Shown: piece by piece, positions 1 to 6,545 of the stretch
Layout: the number at the start of each line of letters is the position of its first letter
How positions within the stretch are numbered: the first letter of the stretch is position 1
From: Baffinella frigidus
Taxonomy: Eukaryota > Cryptophyceae > Cryptomonadales > Baffinellaceae
DNA length: 17,580 nucleotides
Direction of reading: 5' to 3'
NCBI GenBank assembly: GCA_026770585.1
Contig: MU646311.1
Location: 1,105,101 to 1,122,680 of the forward strand
Notes under the pieces: model-generated
The model's input: only the letters and a program-made list of their open reading frames with translations
Told to the model about the DNA's origin: nothing
The model's database searches: none
Translations under genes and position numbers: made by a program

Positions 1-97
1 CGAGACTTTTTGGTCCTAGGATCCCTCGGCCTACGGTAGGAGGTCCTAGGCAATGCCGTATGCCTAACTCCCCCATTTTCAGGCCGTTAGCCTATGA
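1..97 (+). repeat. Dispersed repeat R1, copy 1
   Basis: This segment recurs at 1411-1490 in the same orientation and at about 8133-8231 reversed. Shared landmarks are a CCTACGGTAG block, GGTCCTAGGCAAT, GCCTAACT and CCCATTTTCAGGCCGT. A GACTTTTTGGTCC box lies on one side. In copies 1 and 3 the CGAGACTTTTTGG box is oriented differently relative to the core, so the family has been internally rearranged. No coding potential is visible. It could be the end of a larger element that starts outside the window. Confidence 0.75.
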
Positions 98-149
98 ATA
101 TGCATCATTCTAATCTCCAAAACTGTGGCCAGGCGCCCTCGCTCCCCCC

Positions 150-1045
150 CTTGTCAGCGGAACTCTTCGTTCGGGACTTCGCATACACCGGCCAGCTCAC
201 CCATCTAGGCCTCTGGTGAACGTTCCCCTGTTTTCATCATTCTCCGCCCCTGTTTTCATCCTTATCCGTTCCTTTTTATCATCTCCCGCCCCGGTTTTCT
301 TCATTTTCCGGCCCTGGTTTCATCATCTTGCGCCCTTTTTCGGTCAGACATCTTCGGCCCCTGTTTTTGGGTAGTACACCGGCCAGCTCGCCCATCTAGG
401 CCTCTGGTGAGCGCGCATTCTCCACCCCTCTTTTCATCATTTCCCGCTCCTGGTTCCATCATTTTCCGCTCCTCTTTTCATCATTTTGCGCCCCTTTTTG
501 GTCAGACCGGACATCGGCCAGCGCGCTCACCTGGGTCTCTGGTGAGCGCGCATTCTCCTTCTCCTCTCCTCTTTTCATCATTCTCCACCCCTGGTTTCAT
601 CATTTCCCGCCACTTTTGTAAAACTCCGCCCCTGTTTTCATCATTATCCGCTCCTGTTTTCATCATCGTGTGCCCCTTTTTTGGCCAGACATGACATCGT
701 CAGCCCCTGTTTTCTGGTTGCACACGGGCCAGCTCACCCTCTGGTGAGTGTGCATTCTCCGCCCCTCTTTTCATCATTCTCCGCCCCTCTTTTCATCATT
801 CTCCGCTCCTATTTTCATCATTTTGCGCCCTCTTTTTCGGTCAGACCGGACAGCGACCAGCTGGTTCATCTAGGCCTCTGGTGAGCGCGCATTCCCCGAC
901 CCTTCTTTCATCATTCCCCGCCCCTATTTTCATCATTTCCCGCCACTTTTATCATTTTCTGCCCCTCTTTTCATCATTCCCCGCCTCTATTTTCATCATC
1001 TTGCGCCCAATTTTTGGTCAGACTTGACATCTGCAGCCCCTGTTT
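150..1045 (+). repeat. Pyrimidine-rich minisatellite with higher-order structure
   Basis: The basic unit is about 20-25 bp and reads roughly TTTTCATCATTCTCCGCCCC. Blocks of these units are separated by a spacer containing GGTCAGAC, GGCCAGCTC and CTCTGGTGAGCGCGCATTC. The CTCTGGTGA landmark occurs near 211, 402, 537, 739 and 876, so long (about 191-202 bp) and short (about 135-137 bp) units alternate. The open frames at 407-694 and 681-884 (residues such as PPLFSSF) are translations of the repeat and have no independent support. The last unit is truncated near 1045. Confidence 0.85.
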
Positions 1046-1290
1046 TCTGGTTATGCACGGACCTTATTATTATTAAGATGTTTGATTTGGTTGATATTAC
1101 CATTGAGAGATTCGATTTTAATAATAATAATATGATGATATCAATAAATCGTGGGCAGGGACGGGCGGGTTCCGCCACCAAAAGTGGCGGCGCCGCCAAT
1201 TTAAGAACGAATTTACCGCGTCTTAGGTTAATGGGCCGACTTTTGACGAAAGTTGACTTTTGACGTAGTATTTTCATTTCCGGTGCGGGC
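1046..1290. other. AT-rich spacer, no gene seen
   Basis: The stretch is AT-rich and contains short ATT/AAT triplet runs (about 1063-1075 and 1116-1131). It also holds one copy of the GGGCAGG-ACGGGCGGG box that recurs many times in 1640-2610. A small hairpin pairs CCGCCAC (1172-1178) with GTGGCGG (1184-1190). The overlapping opposite-strand open frames here are short, low in complexity and not convincing. Nothing marks a promoter or an RNA gene. Confidence 0.5.
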
Positions 1291-1384
1291 TCTCTCTTGA
1301 GGCTCATAGACATTGTATCACTCAACTCAAGGCTAAAGGGCCTTTCTAGGACCTGTATCGAGAGTAATAAAGAAGAAGAAGAGG
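1291..1384 (+). repeat. Dispersed repeat E, copy 1
   Basis: It runs from a CTTGAGGCTCATAGACATTG block through ACTCAACTCAAGGCTAAAGG and a CTAGGACCTGTATCGAGAG block to a GAA triplet run. The reverse complement is found at 4326-4412, with an expanded TTC run, and a diverged same-strand copy lies at about 4978-5035. The triplet run is at the same place in two copies, so it belongs to the element. No open frame is shared between copies. Confidence 0.75.
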
Positions 1385-1411
1385 GGTTTCGTTAGTGCCA
1401 CTACCGAAACC
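1385..1411. other. Short near-palindrome
   Basis: GGTTTCG at the left pairs with CGAAACC at the right. An inner TAGTG/CACTA pair sits around a one-base centre, giving a 27-bp near-palindrome with one mismatched position. It lies exactly between repeat E and repeat R1, so it may be a junction product or the terminus of one of them. A regulatory role is not supported. Confidence 0.5.
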
Positions 1412-1490
1412 AGCCTAGGACCAAAAAGTCTCGGCCTACGGTAGCAGGTCCTAGGCAATCCCGTAGGCCTAACTATCCCATTTTCAGGCC
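1411..1490 (+). repeat. Dispersed repeat R1, copy 2
   Basis: Same family and orientation as 1-97: CCTAGGACCAAAAAGTCTCGG, then the CCTACGGTAG block, GGTCCTAGGCAAT and CCCATTTTCAGGCCGTC. It is separated from copy 1 by the minisatellite, the AT-rich spacer and repeat E. The two direct copies could therefore bracket a composite insertion or a duplicated block of about 1.4 kb. The ends are not sharp enough to decide. Confidence 0.7.
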
Positions 1491-1617
1491 GTCGCCATCC
1501 GCAGTCCAGCAGCCGCTGTCTCCCAAAAAGCGCGAGAGAGAAGCAGGGCAGGGTTCAGCCAAAAAAAAAACATCACTCCCAAGCCCTGAGGGTACTCAAT
1601 AATGATATCTACAAATC

Positions 1618-1647
1618 TCGAATTAATTAATTAATTAATTAATTAAT
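1618..1647. repeat. AATT microsatellite
   Basis: About seven uninterrupted AATT/TTAA tetranucleotide units sit immediately upstream of a GGGCAGGTACGGG box. In the other satellite units the same position is taken by AAT triplet runs or other AT-rich sequence. The microsatellite therefore marks a fixed position in the satellite unit. Confidence 0.9.
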
Positions 1648-1811
1648 GGGCAGGTACGGGCGGGTGTCGGTCGTGCCGCCTGCCGAGAAGTAGGGTAGGG
1701 TTCAGGGAAACCCCTAACCGTAACCCCCAAACCCCCAAACCCTAAAGGTACGGACGGGTGTCGGTAGTGCCGCCATCCGCAGTCCAGCAGCCGCCAGGGT
1801 TCAGGAAAAAA

Positions 1812-2003
1812 TACAGTGGACCTACCCTAACACATGCCCGTCGGGGCCGGACTGATTGATTATGTGTGGAGGGTAGGTATGCGTTATGGTGTCCACCCTT
1901 CATGCATACTTCCTTGCAGGGGGAAATCAGGGGCCGGCCGAAGGAGTATGTGTGGAGGGTAAGTATGTGTTACGGTTGCCCGTGTTAGGGTAGGTGGACT
2001 GTA
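1812..2003 (+). mobile_element. M192 inverted-repeat element, copy 1
   Basis: A 192-bp element with near-perfect terminal inverted repeats: TACAGTGGACCTACC at the left and GGTAGGTGGACTGTA at the right. Both ends carry TA, as expected for a Tc1/mariner-type TA target, though TA may instead belong to the repeat itself. Copies of exactly the same length lie at 3558-3749 and 5996-6187, all in the same orientation. An internal direct repeat (GTATGTGTGGAGGGTA, near 1858 and 1945) is present. There is no coding region, so it is non-autonomous. Splice-like signals inside it are discussed under the findings. Confidence 0.85.
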
Positions 2004-2179
2004 CACCCGCATCCTCCTCCAAACCCAGGGTTCAGGAAAACCCTTCACCCTAACCCCCGAACCAATAATATCAAAAAATCTCGGGCAGGTACGGGCGGGT
2101 GTCGGTAGTGCCGCATGCCGAGAAGCAGGGTAGGGTTCAGGAAAAACCCCTAACCGTAACCCCCAAACCCCCTGACCCT

Positions 2180-2539
2180 AAAGGTACGGGCGGGTGTCAA
2201 TTGTGCCGCCATCCGCGAATCTCTCAAAATGATATCAATCAATGCGAATCTCTGAATAATAATAATAATAATAACAATCTCAAGAAATCTCGGGCAGGTA
2301 CGGACGGGTGTCGGTAGTGCCGCCTTCCGCAGTCCAGCAGCCGCTCACTCCCGAGGAACGCGCGAGAGAAGCAGAGCAGGGTTCAGCAAAACAAAAACCT
2401 TACCCCCAAGCCTTGAAGGTACTCAATGATAACAATATTGAAAAATAATAGTATTAAAACATCGCGGGCAGGTACGGGTAGGTATCAGTCGTGCCGCCTT
2501 CCGCGAATCTCTCAAAATAATATCAATCAATGCGAATCT

Positions 2540-2573
<34 letters not shown>

Positions 2574-2653
2574 TCAAGAAATCTCGGGCAGGTACGGACG
2601 GGTGTCGGTAGTGCCGCCATCCGCAGTGCAGCAGCCGCTCACACCCGAAGAGC
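2180..2653 (+). repeat. 288-bp-offset direct duplication inside the satellite
   Basis: About 2180-2368 and 2466-2653 share the GGTACGGGCGGG box, CCGCGAATCTCTCAAAAT, ATCAATCAATGCGAATC, an AAT triplet run (2255-2270 and 2544-2572, different lengths) and AAATCTCGGGCAGGTACGG. The second copy leads into a CCCGAAGAGCTTATTGACGC motif where the first continues with CCCGAGGAACGCGC. The breakpoint of the duplication is therefore near 2645. Confidence 0.8.
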
Positions 2654-2733
2654 TTATTGACGCTCTCGGCAACAGTCCCGCCCAGGTGCCTGCACAATCA
2701 TTCAAAGCTGGGCTCGCCATAAAAGAATTGTAG
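2647..2733 (+). pseudogene. Coding-like motif ELIDALG, copy 1
   Basis: In the plus frame this reads EELIDALGNSPAQVP and then runs into an element before stopping at 2731-2733. Three related copies (2816-2920, 3277-3408, 3836-3895) keep the residues LIDALG while changing mostly third codon positions. The protein family is not recognised. There is no start codon or gene context, so this is best seen as a repeated exon-like fragment. The same DNA can form a small CCGAG...CTCGG stem, which is a competing explanation for its conservation. Confidence 0.35.
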
Positions 2734-2787
2734 TTACCCTTTTGTACTGGAGTTTCTGGTCTAAATGTTTTTTATAGCGAGCCCAGT
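2707..2787. mobile_element. 81-bp foldback element
   Basis: CTGGGCTCGCCATAAAA at the left end is matched by TTTTATAGCGAGCCCAG at the right, 17-18 bp of terminal inverted repeat with one mismatch, and a unique AT-rich centre. Flanks show no clear target duplication. It interrupts the region between ELIDALG copies 1 and 2, and a stop codon at 2731-2733 lies within it, so its insertion may have ended that frame. Confidence 0.65.
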
Positions 2788-2815
2788 TTTACTCAAGGAT
2801 AGCTAGGCCCCGTCT

Positions 2816-2920
2816 CCCGACGAGCTTATTGACGCTCTCGGTGTTAGCCCTGCCCAGGTGCCTTCCGCTCCAAAGTTGACGGATTTGTACCGCGAACCCA
2901 GCGTGTCAACTGAAGAATAG
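2816..2920 (+). pseudogene. Coding-like motif ELIDALG, copy 2
   Basis: The plus frame reads PDELIDALGVSPAQVP, then SAPKLTDLYREPSVSTEE and a stop at 2918-2920, the longest of the four copies. Compared with the others, Ile, Gly, Ser, Pro and Val codons differ silently. The 3' half overlaps a separate dispersed repeat (GCTCCAAAGTTGACGGATTTGTACCGC) that also occurs at 10889-10955 reversed and at 12003-12065. In those places the frame is not kept, so protein coding, if it ever applied, is limited to the first 15 or so codons. Confidence 0.3.
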
Positions 2921-3235
2921 TCCGCCAACCGGACTGAGACAGAGCTAGAGGGCCACGAAGTGATCCTGGATGGGGACCCGCCGAGACCTGAGCTCCGTGC
3001 TTGTATCGTTCTTCGATGATGGCCCACGAAAACGTGCTCCAGAAGTTGCCCAGAAAAAACGTCGAGTGCCCCGCAATAACCTGAAGAAGATGTTTCAGAT
3101 GTTAATGGTACTTTGGTTCTCCCTAAGAATTGATTGTTTGGCAGATGTTCGAATTCCTCCTCATAAGATATGAATTTTTTATTTGTTAGTGCTCCAGAAG
3201 TTGCCCAGGAAAAACGCCGAGTGCCCCGCAATAAC
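2861..3235 (-). repeat. Long dispersed repeat, inverted partner of 10565-10940
   Basis: The reverse complement of this segment is found at about 10565-10940, nearly collinear and with few differences. It contains two internal copies of a module that on the minus strand reads CCTCAGGTTATTGCGGGGC and runs to AACTTCTGGAGCAC. Minus-strand open frames exist in both copies (142 and 115 residues), almost identical. However, the two internal modules are read in different frames (RGTRRFSWATSGA against GYCGALDVFSGQLLEH), which argues that the repeat is not a protein-coding unit. Confidence 0.8.
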
Positions 3236-3276
3236 CTGAAGAAGATGTCGTTCTTCGATGATGGCCTTCATCCTGA

Positions 3277-3408
3277 GAGCTGATCGACGCTCTCGGCAAC
3301 AGCGCCGCCAAGGTGCTTTCCGCACACCATCCTCCACGAGATAATCTAGCTCCGCCTCAGTCTATTTGGGCTCACCAATTCCACTCTGACCCACAAGATT
3401 TCAGCTAA
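3277..3408 (+). pseudogene. Coding-like motif ELIDALG, copy 3
   Basis: Read in plus it gives ELIDALGNSAAKVLSA followed by about 27 residues and a stop at 3406-3408. A TGA lies immediately upstream (3274-3276), so the frame has no start. Relative to copy 1, the Leu, Ile and Ser codons change silently, while Pro to Ala and Gln to Lys are replacements. It follows directly after the CCTGAAGAAGATG end of the 2861-3235 repeat. Confidence 0.3.
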
Positions 3409-3557
3409 GTCAACCAGCTCACCTAAGTCAACTTTCCTCTGATTTCGTTTAGATGGACCCTGCCACCATGGCCTGCATTTGACTTAAGGCGCTGATTTTC
3501 AGGGGGAGTTGACTTTGGCGAAATGTTCTGGATCCGAGTGAATTCGGTGGTTCGCGG
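3340..3557. other. Gene-free stretch with scattered repeat fragments
   Basis: 3346-3385 carries a CTAGCTCCGCCTCAGTC fragment, also found near 10862, 11093 and 11955, and reversed at 2927-2951. AAGTCAAC and GTTGACTT boxes (3411-3443 and 3478-3520) resemble those at 10470-10550, including GCATTTGACTTAAGG followed by GTTGACTT. These look like parts of an element with GTTGAC-type ends, but no complete copy can be delimited. No coding region is supported. Confidence 0.45.
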
Positions 3558-3749
3558 TACAGTGGACCTACCCTAACACATATCCGTCGGGGCCGGACTG
3601 GTTGAGTATGTGTGGAGGGTGGGTATGCGTTATGGTGTCAACCCTTCAGGCATACTTTCTTGCAGGGGGAAATCGGGGGCCGGCCGAAGGAGTATGTGTG
3701 GAGGGTAAGTATGTGTTACGGTAGCCTGTGTTAGGGTAGGTGGACTGTA
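3558..3749 (+). mobile_element. M192 inverted-repeat element, copy 2
   Basis: Same length, ends and orientation as 1812-2003. The left end follows TTCGCGG and the right end precedes CACACCC, with TA at both ends. It differs from copy 1 at scattered positions, for example GTGGGTATG where the others have GTAGGTATG and GTCAACC for GTCCACC. The TTGCAG and GTAAGTATG signals are unchanged. The right flank leads into a GTCAACTTCGGAGCGGG fragment shared with 10935-10955. Confidence 0.85.
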
Positions 3750-3835
3750 CACACCCGTCAACTTCGGAGCGGGGGAAGAGCCCATGCATGTCAACTTTAC
3801 CATTCATGTCAACTTTAAAATTATCAGCTAATCCC

Positions 3836-3895
3836 GAGGAGCTTATTGATGCTCTCGGCGATAGCCCTGCCCAGGTACCACTCCACCAACCCTCA
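3836..3895 (+). pseudogene. Coding-like motif ELIDALG, copy 4
   Basis: The frame reads NPEELIDALGDSPAQVP and continues into the inverted-repeat element at 3874-4029. It lies in a 109-codon plus open frame (3740-4069) whose other parts are repeats. Asp, Val and Pro codons differ silently from copies 1 and 2. As with the other copies, no family is recognised and no intact gene is visible. Confidence 0.3.
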
Positions 3896-4029
3896 CAACT
3901 TGGGCAAATCGAAAAAGTCAAAAACACTAAATCCCCTTGGAGGCCGTCAGAATCCGACGGCCTTCAAGGGGATTTTTGGAGCCATTTTTTTCGATTTGCC
4001 CAGACTGCGAGGGTTGGTGGCAGGTACCA
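3874..4029. mobile_element. Foldback element with GGTACCAC-CCACCAACCCTC ends
   Basis: GGTACC plus CCACCAACCCTC and GGGCAAATCG at the left are mirrored by CGATTTGCCC, GAGGGTTGGTGG and GGTACC at the right. In the centre is a second hairpin (3929-3975) with 20-bp arms, AAATCCCCTTGGAGGCCGTC against its complement, with one mismatch and a 7-nt loop. The element at 14503-14680 shares the ACCAACCCTC ends and the outer-TIR-plus-central-hairpin design. The open frames across it are by-products of the arms. Confidence 0.75.
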
Positions 4030-4120
4030 CTACCTAGCCCTGCCTCACTTAATCCGGGCTCCTCTTTAACTAAATTTGGATCAGGGTTCCGCGCGGAGTC
4101 CTGGAGTGTTTGAACTCCAG

Positions 4121-4295
4121 TAGAGCGCTGTGCCGAGAAGTTGGCCACGGGAAATAATGGATAATCGAAAAATTGGAGCCATTTTGTCAACTTTCTGAAA
4201 AAATGGTGCCATGAATTCCTCAAAAGTGGACAAAATGGCTCCAATTTCCCCATTTTCCTATTTTTCGGTGGCCAACTTCTCTGCGCAGCGCTCTA
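4121..4295. mobile_element. F175 foldback element, copy 1
   Basis: Begins TAGAGCGCTGTGCCGAGAAG and ends with the complement, CTTCTCTGCGCAGCGCTCTA. The arms continue inward through GTTGGCCAC, ATTGGAGCCATTTTGTC and CAACTTTC. The second copy at 6371-6545 has the same 175-bp length. TA at each end fits a TA target, but this cannot be separated from the terminal repeat. It has no coding capacity. Parts of the arms recur in the 9530-10000 cluster. Confidence 0.8.
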
Positions 4296-4325
4296 CGAAG
4301 AGCACCTCAATGTATTTGATGAGGG

Positions 4326-4412
4326 ACCTTCTTCTTCTTCTTCTTCTTTTTTACTCTCGAAACAGGTCCTAGATAGGCCCTTTAGCCTTGAGTTGAGTGA
4401 TACAATAGTCTA
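4326..4412 (-). repeat. Dispersed repeat E, copy 2, with expanded TTC run
   Basis: Reverse complement of 1315-1384: a TTC triplet run (about 4329-4349, longer than the GAA run in copy 1), TTACTCTCG, CAGGTCCTAG, GGCCCTTTAGCC and TTGAGTTGAGTGATACAAT. It is interrupted by M105 at 4440, after which the GTGATACAATGTCTATGAGCC part is found again at 4526-4550. The GTGATACAAT...GTCTATG segment is thus present on both sides of the insertion. Confidence 0.75.
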
Positions 4413-4439
4413 TGCGTCTTAAGGAACGCGGGCGCACAC

Positions 4440-4525
4440 TATCCCTTAAGTGGCGAGTAGGCTCATACGCCCTACCGTAGGGCCCTAGGACCTGCCTAGG
4501 ACCTCTTGCTGGTCAATTTTGACCA
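4440..4525 (-). mobile_element. M105 foldback element, copy 1, right end lost
   Basis: Starts TATCCCTTAAGTGGCGAG and follows the M105 core, CGCCCTACCGTAGGGCCC, CTAGGACCTGCCTAGGACCTC and GGTCAATTTTGACC. It then stops without the second TATCCC-type terminus. The four other copies (11825, 13413, 13798, 14191) have both ends. It sits inside repeat E, so it is younger than that copy of E. The E sequence is duplicated around it by roughly 30 bp, longer than any target duplication expected for such an element. Confidence 0.75.
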
Positions 4526-4600
4526 GTGATACAATGTCTATGAGCCTCAAGAACGAGAGGCCTAGGTCACCCGAAGCAGGGCTAGATGGTTTCGACGTTT
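4526..4600 (-). repeat. Remaining part of repeat E copy 2
   Basis: GTGATACAATGTCTATGAGCCTC then AAGAACGAGAGG corresponds to the reverse complement of 1290-1320. A CCTAGG site follows at 4561. It is the distal half of the E copy split by M105, with the junction sequence present twice. Confidence 0.6.
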
Positions 4601-4604
4601 TCGT

Positions 4605-4822
4605 GTGTTGAGGGTTTCGGGTTCAGGGGCGTTGATAGACTCAGGATTGGTTGGCTGTCGTCGTGTGGCCTCTGGGGAGGTCACACGAGAGAGAAGATAA
4701 TCTCGAGGGACCTAACCAGAGTCGTATATCACCAAGTATACCATGTATACGAAGATTTCGTGTGTTGAGGGTTTCGGGTTTAGGGGCGTTTTCGTGTGTT
4801 GAGGGTTTAAGGTTTCGGGGCG
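4605..4822 (+). repeat. G-rich TTTCGTGTGTTGAGGGTTT repeats
   Basis: TTTTCGTGTGTTGAGGGTTT followed by CGGGTTCAGGGGCG or a similar string occurs near 4597, 4756 and 4790. GGGTTTCGGGTTTAGGGG resembles TTTAGGG telomere repeat but with the G-rich strand on plus, opposite to the three C-rich arrays downstream. The 60- and 85-codon open frames here (4586-4768 and 4651-4908) contain the repeat in their coding sequence (residues such as GFGFRG and GLRFRG) and are not credible. 4660-4755 looks unique and shows nothing recognisable. Confidence 0.5.
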
Positions 4823-4840
4823 CTCTCGCCGGATTTCACA

Positions 4841-4971
4841 TGAAAACGGTTTTAATTTACAACTTCTGGGTAATGAAATTTACTACACAGCATGATCTTT
4901 ATTGGTAATATCAAAGCATTCGTGTAGTAATTTTCATTGATTCCCAAGGTTGTAAATTAAAACCGTTTTCA
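4841..4971. mobile_element. Foldback element with TGAAAACGGTTTTAATTTAC ends
   Basis: The left arm (4841-4888) is mirrored by the right arm (4921-4971), both passing through AATTTACAAC and TTTACTACAC, with a loop of about 32 nt. The GTAATTTTCATTGATTCCCAAGGT piece of the right arm is repeated at 5032-5056. A diverged relative of the inner part lies reversed at about 16396-16465. There is no coding capacity. Confidence 0.8.
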
Positions 4972-4974
4972 TCT

Positions 4975-5057
4975 GAGATTGTATCACGCAACTCAAGGCT
5001 CAAGGGCCTATCTAGAACCTGCGTCGAGGCTAGTAATTTTCATTGATTCCCAAGGTC
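4975..5057 (+). repeat. Repeat E fragment joined to foldback fragment
   Basis: GATTGTATCACGCAACTCAAGG, CCTATCTAGAACCTG and CGTCGAGGCTAGTAA match repeat E copy 1 with several substitutions. The GAA run is replaced by AATTTTCATTGATTCCCAAGG, taken from the adjacent foldback arm. This chimera indicates that the foldback or its fragment inserted into, or recombined with, repeat E. Confidence 0.6.
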
Positions 5058-5084
5058 CGTTTGCATTTGAAATTTCCATGAGCC

Positions 5085-5200
5085 TCTGCAGGTCCTGGCA
5101 GTCGATTTCTCGTACCGTCTGGTCGAGTCGCTTTACATAGAGTCGCTTTACATACAGTCGCTTTATAGGTCGTGGCGGTCGATTTCTCGTACCGGCTGAT
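5085..5200 (+). repeat. Short tandem repeats flanked by GTCGATTTCTCGTACC
   Basis: GTCGATTTCTCGTACCG occurs at about 5100 and 5170, each followed by a TC-GTCGA or ATCGACC string. Between them, a 15-16 bp unit (GTCGCTTTACATA) is present three times. The stretch runs into the telomere-like array through a GTCGCAGGTGCCACCC sequence that is echoed at 5482-5496 on the other side of the array. No gene is supported. Confidence 0.6.
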
Positions 5201-5218
5201 CGACCTCGGTGTCGCAGG

Positions 5219-5440
5219 TGCCACCCTAACCCCTAACCCCACCCTAAACCCTAACCCCAAACCCCACCCTAAACCCTAACCCCAAACCCCACCCTGAACC
5301 CTAACCCCAAACCCCACCCTAAACCCTAACCCCAAACCCCACCCTAAACCCTAACCCCAAACCCCACCCTAAACCCTAACCCCAAACCCCAGTCCCTAAT
5401 CCGTAAACCCTAAAACTTTACCCTGGACCCTAGACCCTGG
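5219..5440 (+). repeat. Telomere-like tandem array, 25-bp unit
   Basis: Six almost identical 25-bp units, ACCCTAAACCCTAACCCCAAACCCC, fill 5241-5390 (one differs, CCCTGAACC). They are bracketed by degenerate CCCTAAC and CCCTAGACC runs. Each unit is built from CCCTAAA, CCCTAA and CCCCAAA heptamer variants, which suggests that telomeric repeat was copied and then amplified as a block. The C-rich strand is plus. The minus-strand open frame (5030-5260) overlaps this repeat and is rejected. Confidence 0.9.
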
Positions 5441-5995
5441 ACCCCCCAGAGGACCAACCGCGCTCTCCCAAGTCGCAGGTCCCACCCGCCCTCCCACACG
5501 GTGGGCTTCGCAGATCGGTTTATTTGTTTGTAGCAGGTTTCACCCCCCCTTGTAATTTACTCTCGTCACCTGGTAGATTATATCTCAGATCTGGCTTGGC
5601 GTTGGAGCCGTTTCGCACTTTTAGGTTTTATAATACCGGGACCCCTCCCAACTCCTTACAGAGGTTACTCGCATATCCTCCCCAAATTTCCTAGTCACTA
5701 CAACTCGCTTGTACCAGGCAGTTTTAGCTGCAGTACCACGGAGCGTGTCCGACACACCCGATTCGGTGTTGGACACACCCGGTTTGGTGGGGGGATGGAC
5801 CGTACTATCTCTTGAGTGGCCAGGCAGCTCTCCACACAGCGGGCTACGAAGGGATTTTCGGCCCAAATCGGGCCAACTTTCCGTAACCTTATCCGTAGGA
5901 ACCCCCCCTATGCCCCTACCGATTGCCTACCGTAAGTCCTATGTCTTGTCGCTTATGGGTTATTTACGAAATCCCCTTCGGATTCCGCTGTGTGG
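5441..5995. other. Stretch without a recognised gene
   Basis: The segment 5502-5530 holds a GTGGGCTTCGCAGATCGGT box shared with 8480 and 9023. The rest shows no repeat partner that can be found by eye. Open frames at 5621-5866 (minus) and 5709-6014 (plus) overlap each other on opposite strands, and the plus one runs into M192. Neither has a recognisable motif, signal peptide or convincing start. GTGTCCGACACACCCG and GTTGGACACACCCGG near 5748-5783 are a short imperfect direct repeat. Confidence 0.5.
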
Positions 5996-6187
5996 TATAG
6001 TGGACCTACCCTAACACATACCCGTCGGGGCCGGACTGATTGAGTATGTGTGGAGGGTAGGTATGCGTTATGGTGTCCACCCTTCAGGCATACTTCCTTG
6101 CAGGGGGAAATCGGGGGCCGGCCGAAGGAGTATGTGTGGAGGGTAAGTATGTGTTACGGTAGCCTGTGTTAGGGTAGGTGCACTGTA
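5996..6187 (+). mobile_element. M192 inverted-repeat element, copy 3
   Basis: Third 192-bp copy in the same orientation, starting TATAGTGGACCTACC and ending GGTAGGTGCACTGTA. The two terminal substitutions (C to T at the left, G to C at the right) make its ends slightly less symmetrical than the other copies. The interior is very close to copies 1 and 2, and both the TTGCAG and the GTAAGTATG strings are kept. Confidence 0.85.
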
Positions 6188-6370
6188 CTGCAAACCTGGA
6201 GCGGACTTTTTGAATTTCCGGACAAGACACCTACAAGTAATTGTAGGTTACCTTTTGAGCGAATTTGGGGGGATCTCGGGGGAGAAGTTGCCTTTTGAGG
6301 GGGGAATTGGAGCCATTTACGGTCACAGGAGTGTCGCGACATTATTGACACTTCGCTTGTGGCGTTGCAG

Positions 6371-6545
6371 TAGAGCGCTGTGCAGAGAAGTTGGCCGCGG
6401 AAAATAATGGAAATCGAGAAATTGGAGCCATTTTGTCAACTTTTGAGAAAATTGGTACCAACAATATCTCGAAAGTTGACAAAAATGGCTCCAATTTTCC
6501 CATTTTCCCATTTCCCGGTGGCCAACTTCTCGGCACAGCGTTCTA
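6371..6545. mobile_element. F175 foldback element, copy 2
   Basis: Starts TAGAGCGCTGTGCAGAGAAG and ends GCACAGCGTTCTA, 175 bp as in 4121-4295. The flanks differ from copy 1 except for a CAG before the left TA. It lies within the 1.3-kb inverted-repeat interval, so it is nested there. Its arms share the AATTGGAGCCATTT core with the 108-bp arms, although the surrounding sequence differs. Confidence 0.8.

Larger units (their letters stand above)
1490..2660 (+). repeat. Complex satellite region with GGTACGGGCGGGTGTCGG boxes
   Basis: A box of the type GGCAGGTACGGGCGGGTGTC, followed by GTGCCGCC and often CCGCAGTCCAGCAGCCGC, occurs near 1649, 1747, 2085, 2182, 2293, 2468 and 2587. Between boxes lie GGGTTCAG-AAA segments and C-rich CCCTAACC/CCCCAAACC runs. 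The largest direct duplication is about 2180-2368 against 2466-2653, offset about 288 bp. One M192 element (1812-2003) interrupts the array. Open frames here are short and repetitive (runs of Asn or Ile) and are read as artefacts. Confidence 0.8.

Noticed and set aside
407-884. 95- and 67-codon plus frames in the minisatellite
   Set aside because: They are translations of the 20-25-bp repeat units and carry no motif or independent start context.
1600-2660. CRISPR-like array, because of regularly recurring GGTACGGGCGGG boxes
   Set aside because: Spacing is irregular, the spacers are themselves repeated, and the genome context is eukaryotic.
2803-3231. 142-codon minus frame, nearly identical to the 115-codon frame at 10554-10901
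   Set aside because: The internal repeated DNA module is translated in two different frames within the same protein, and other copies (10106, 10257, 10382) break the frame. Recent copying explains the identity.
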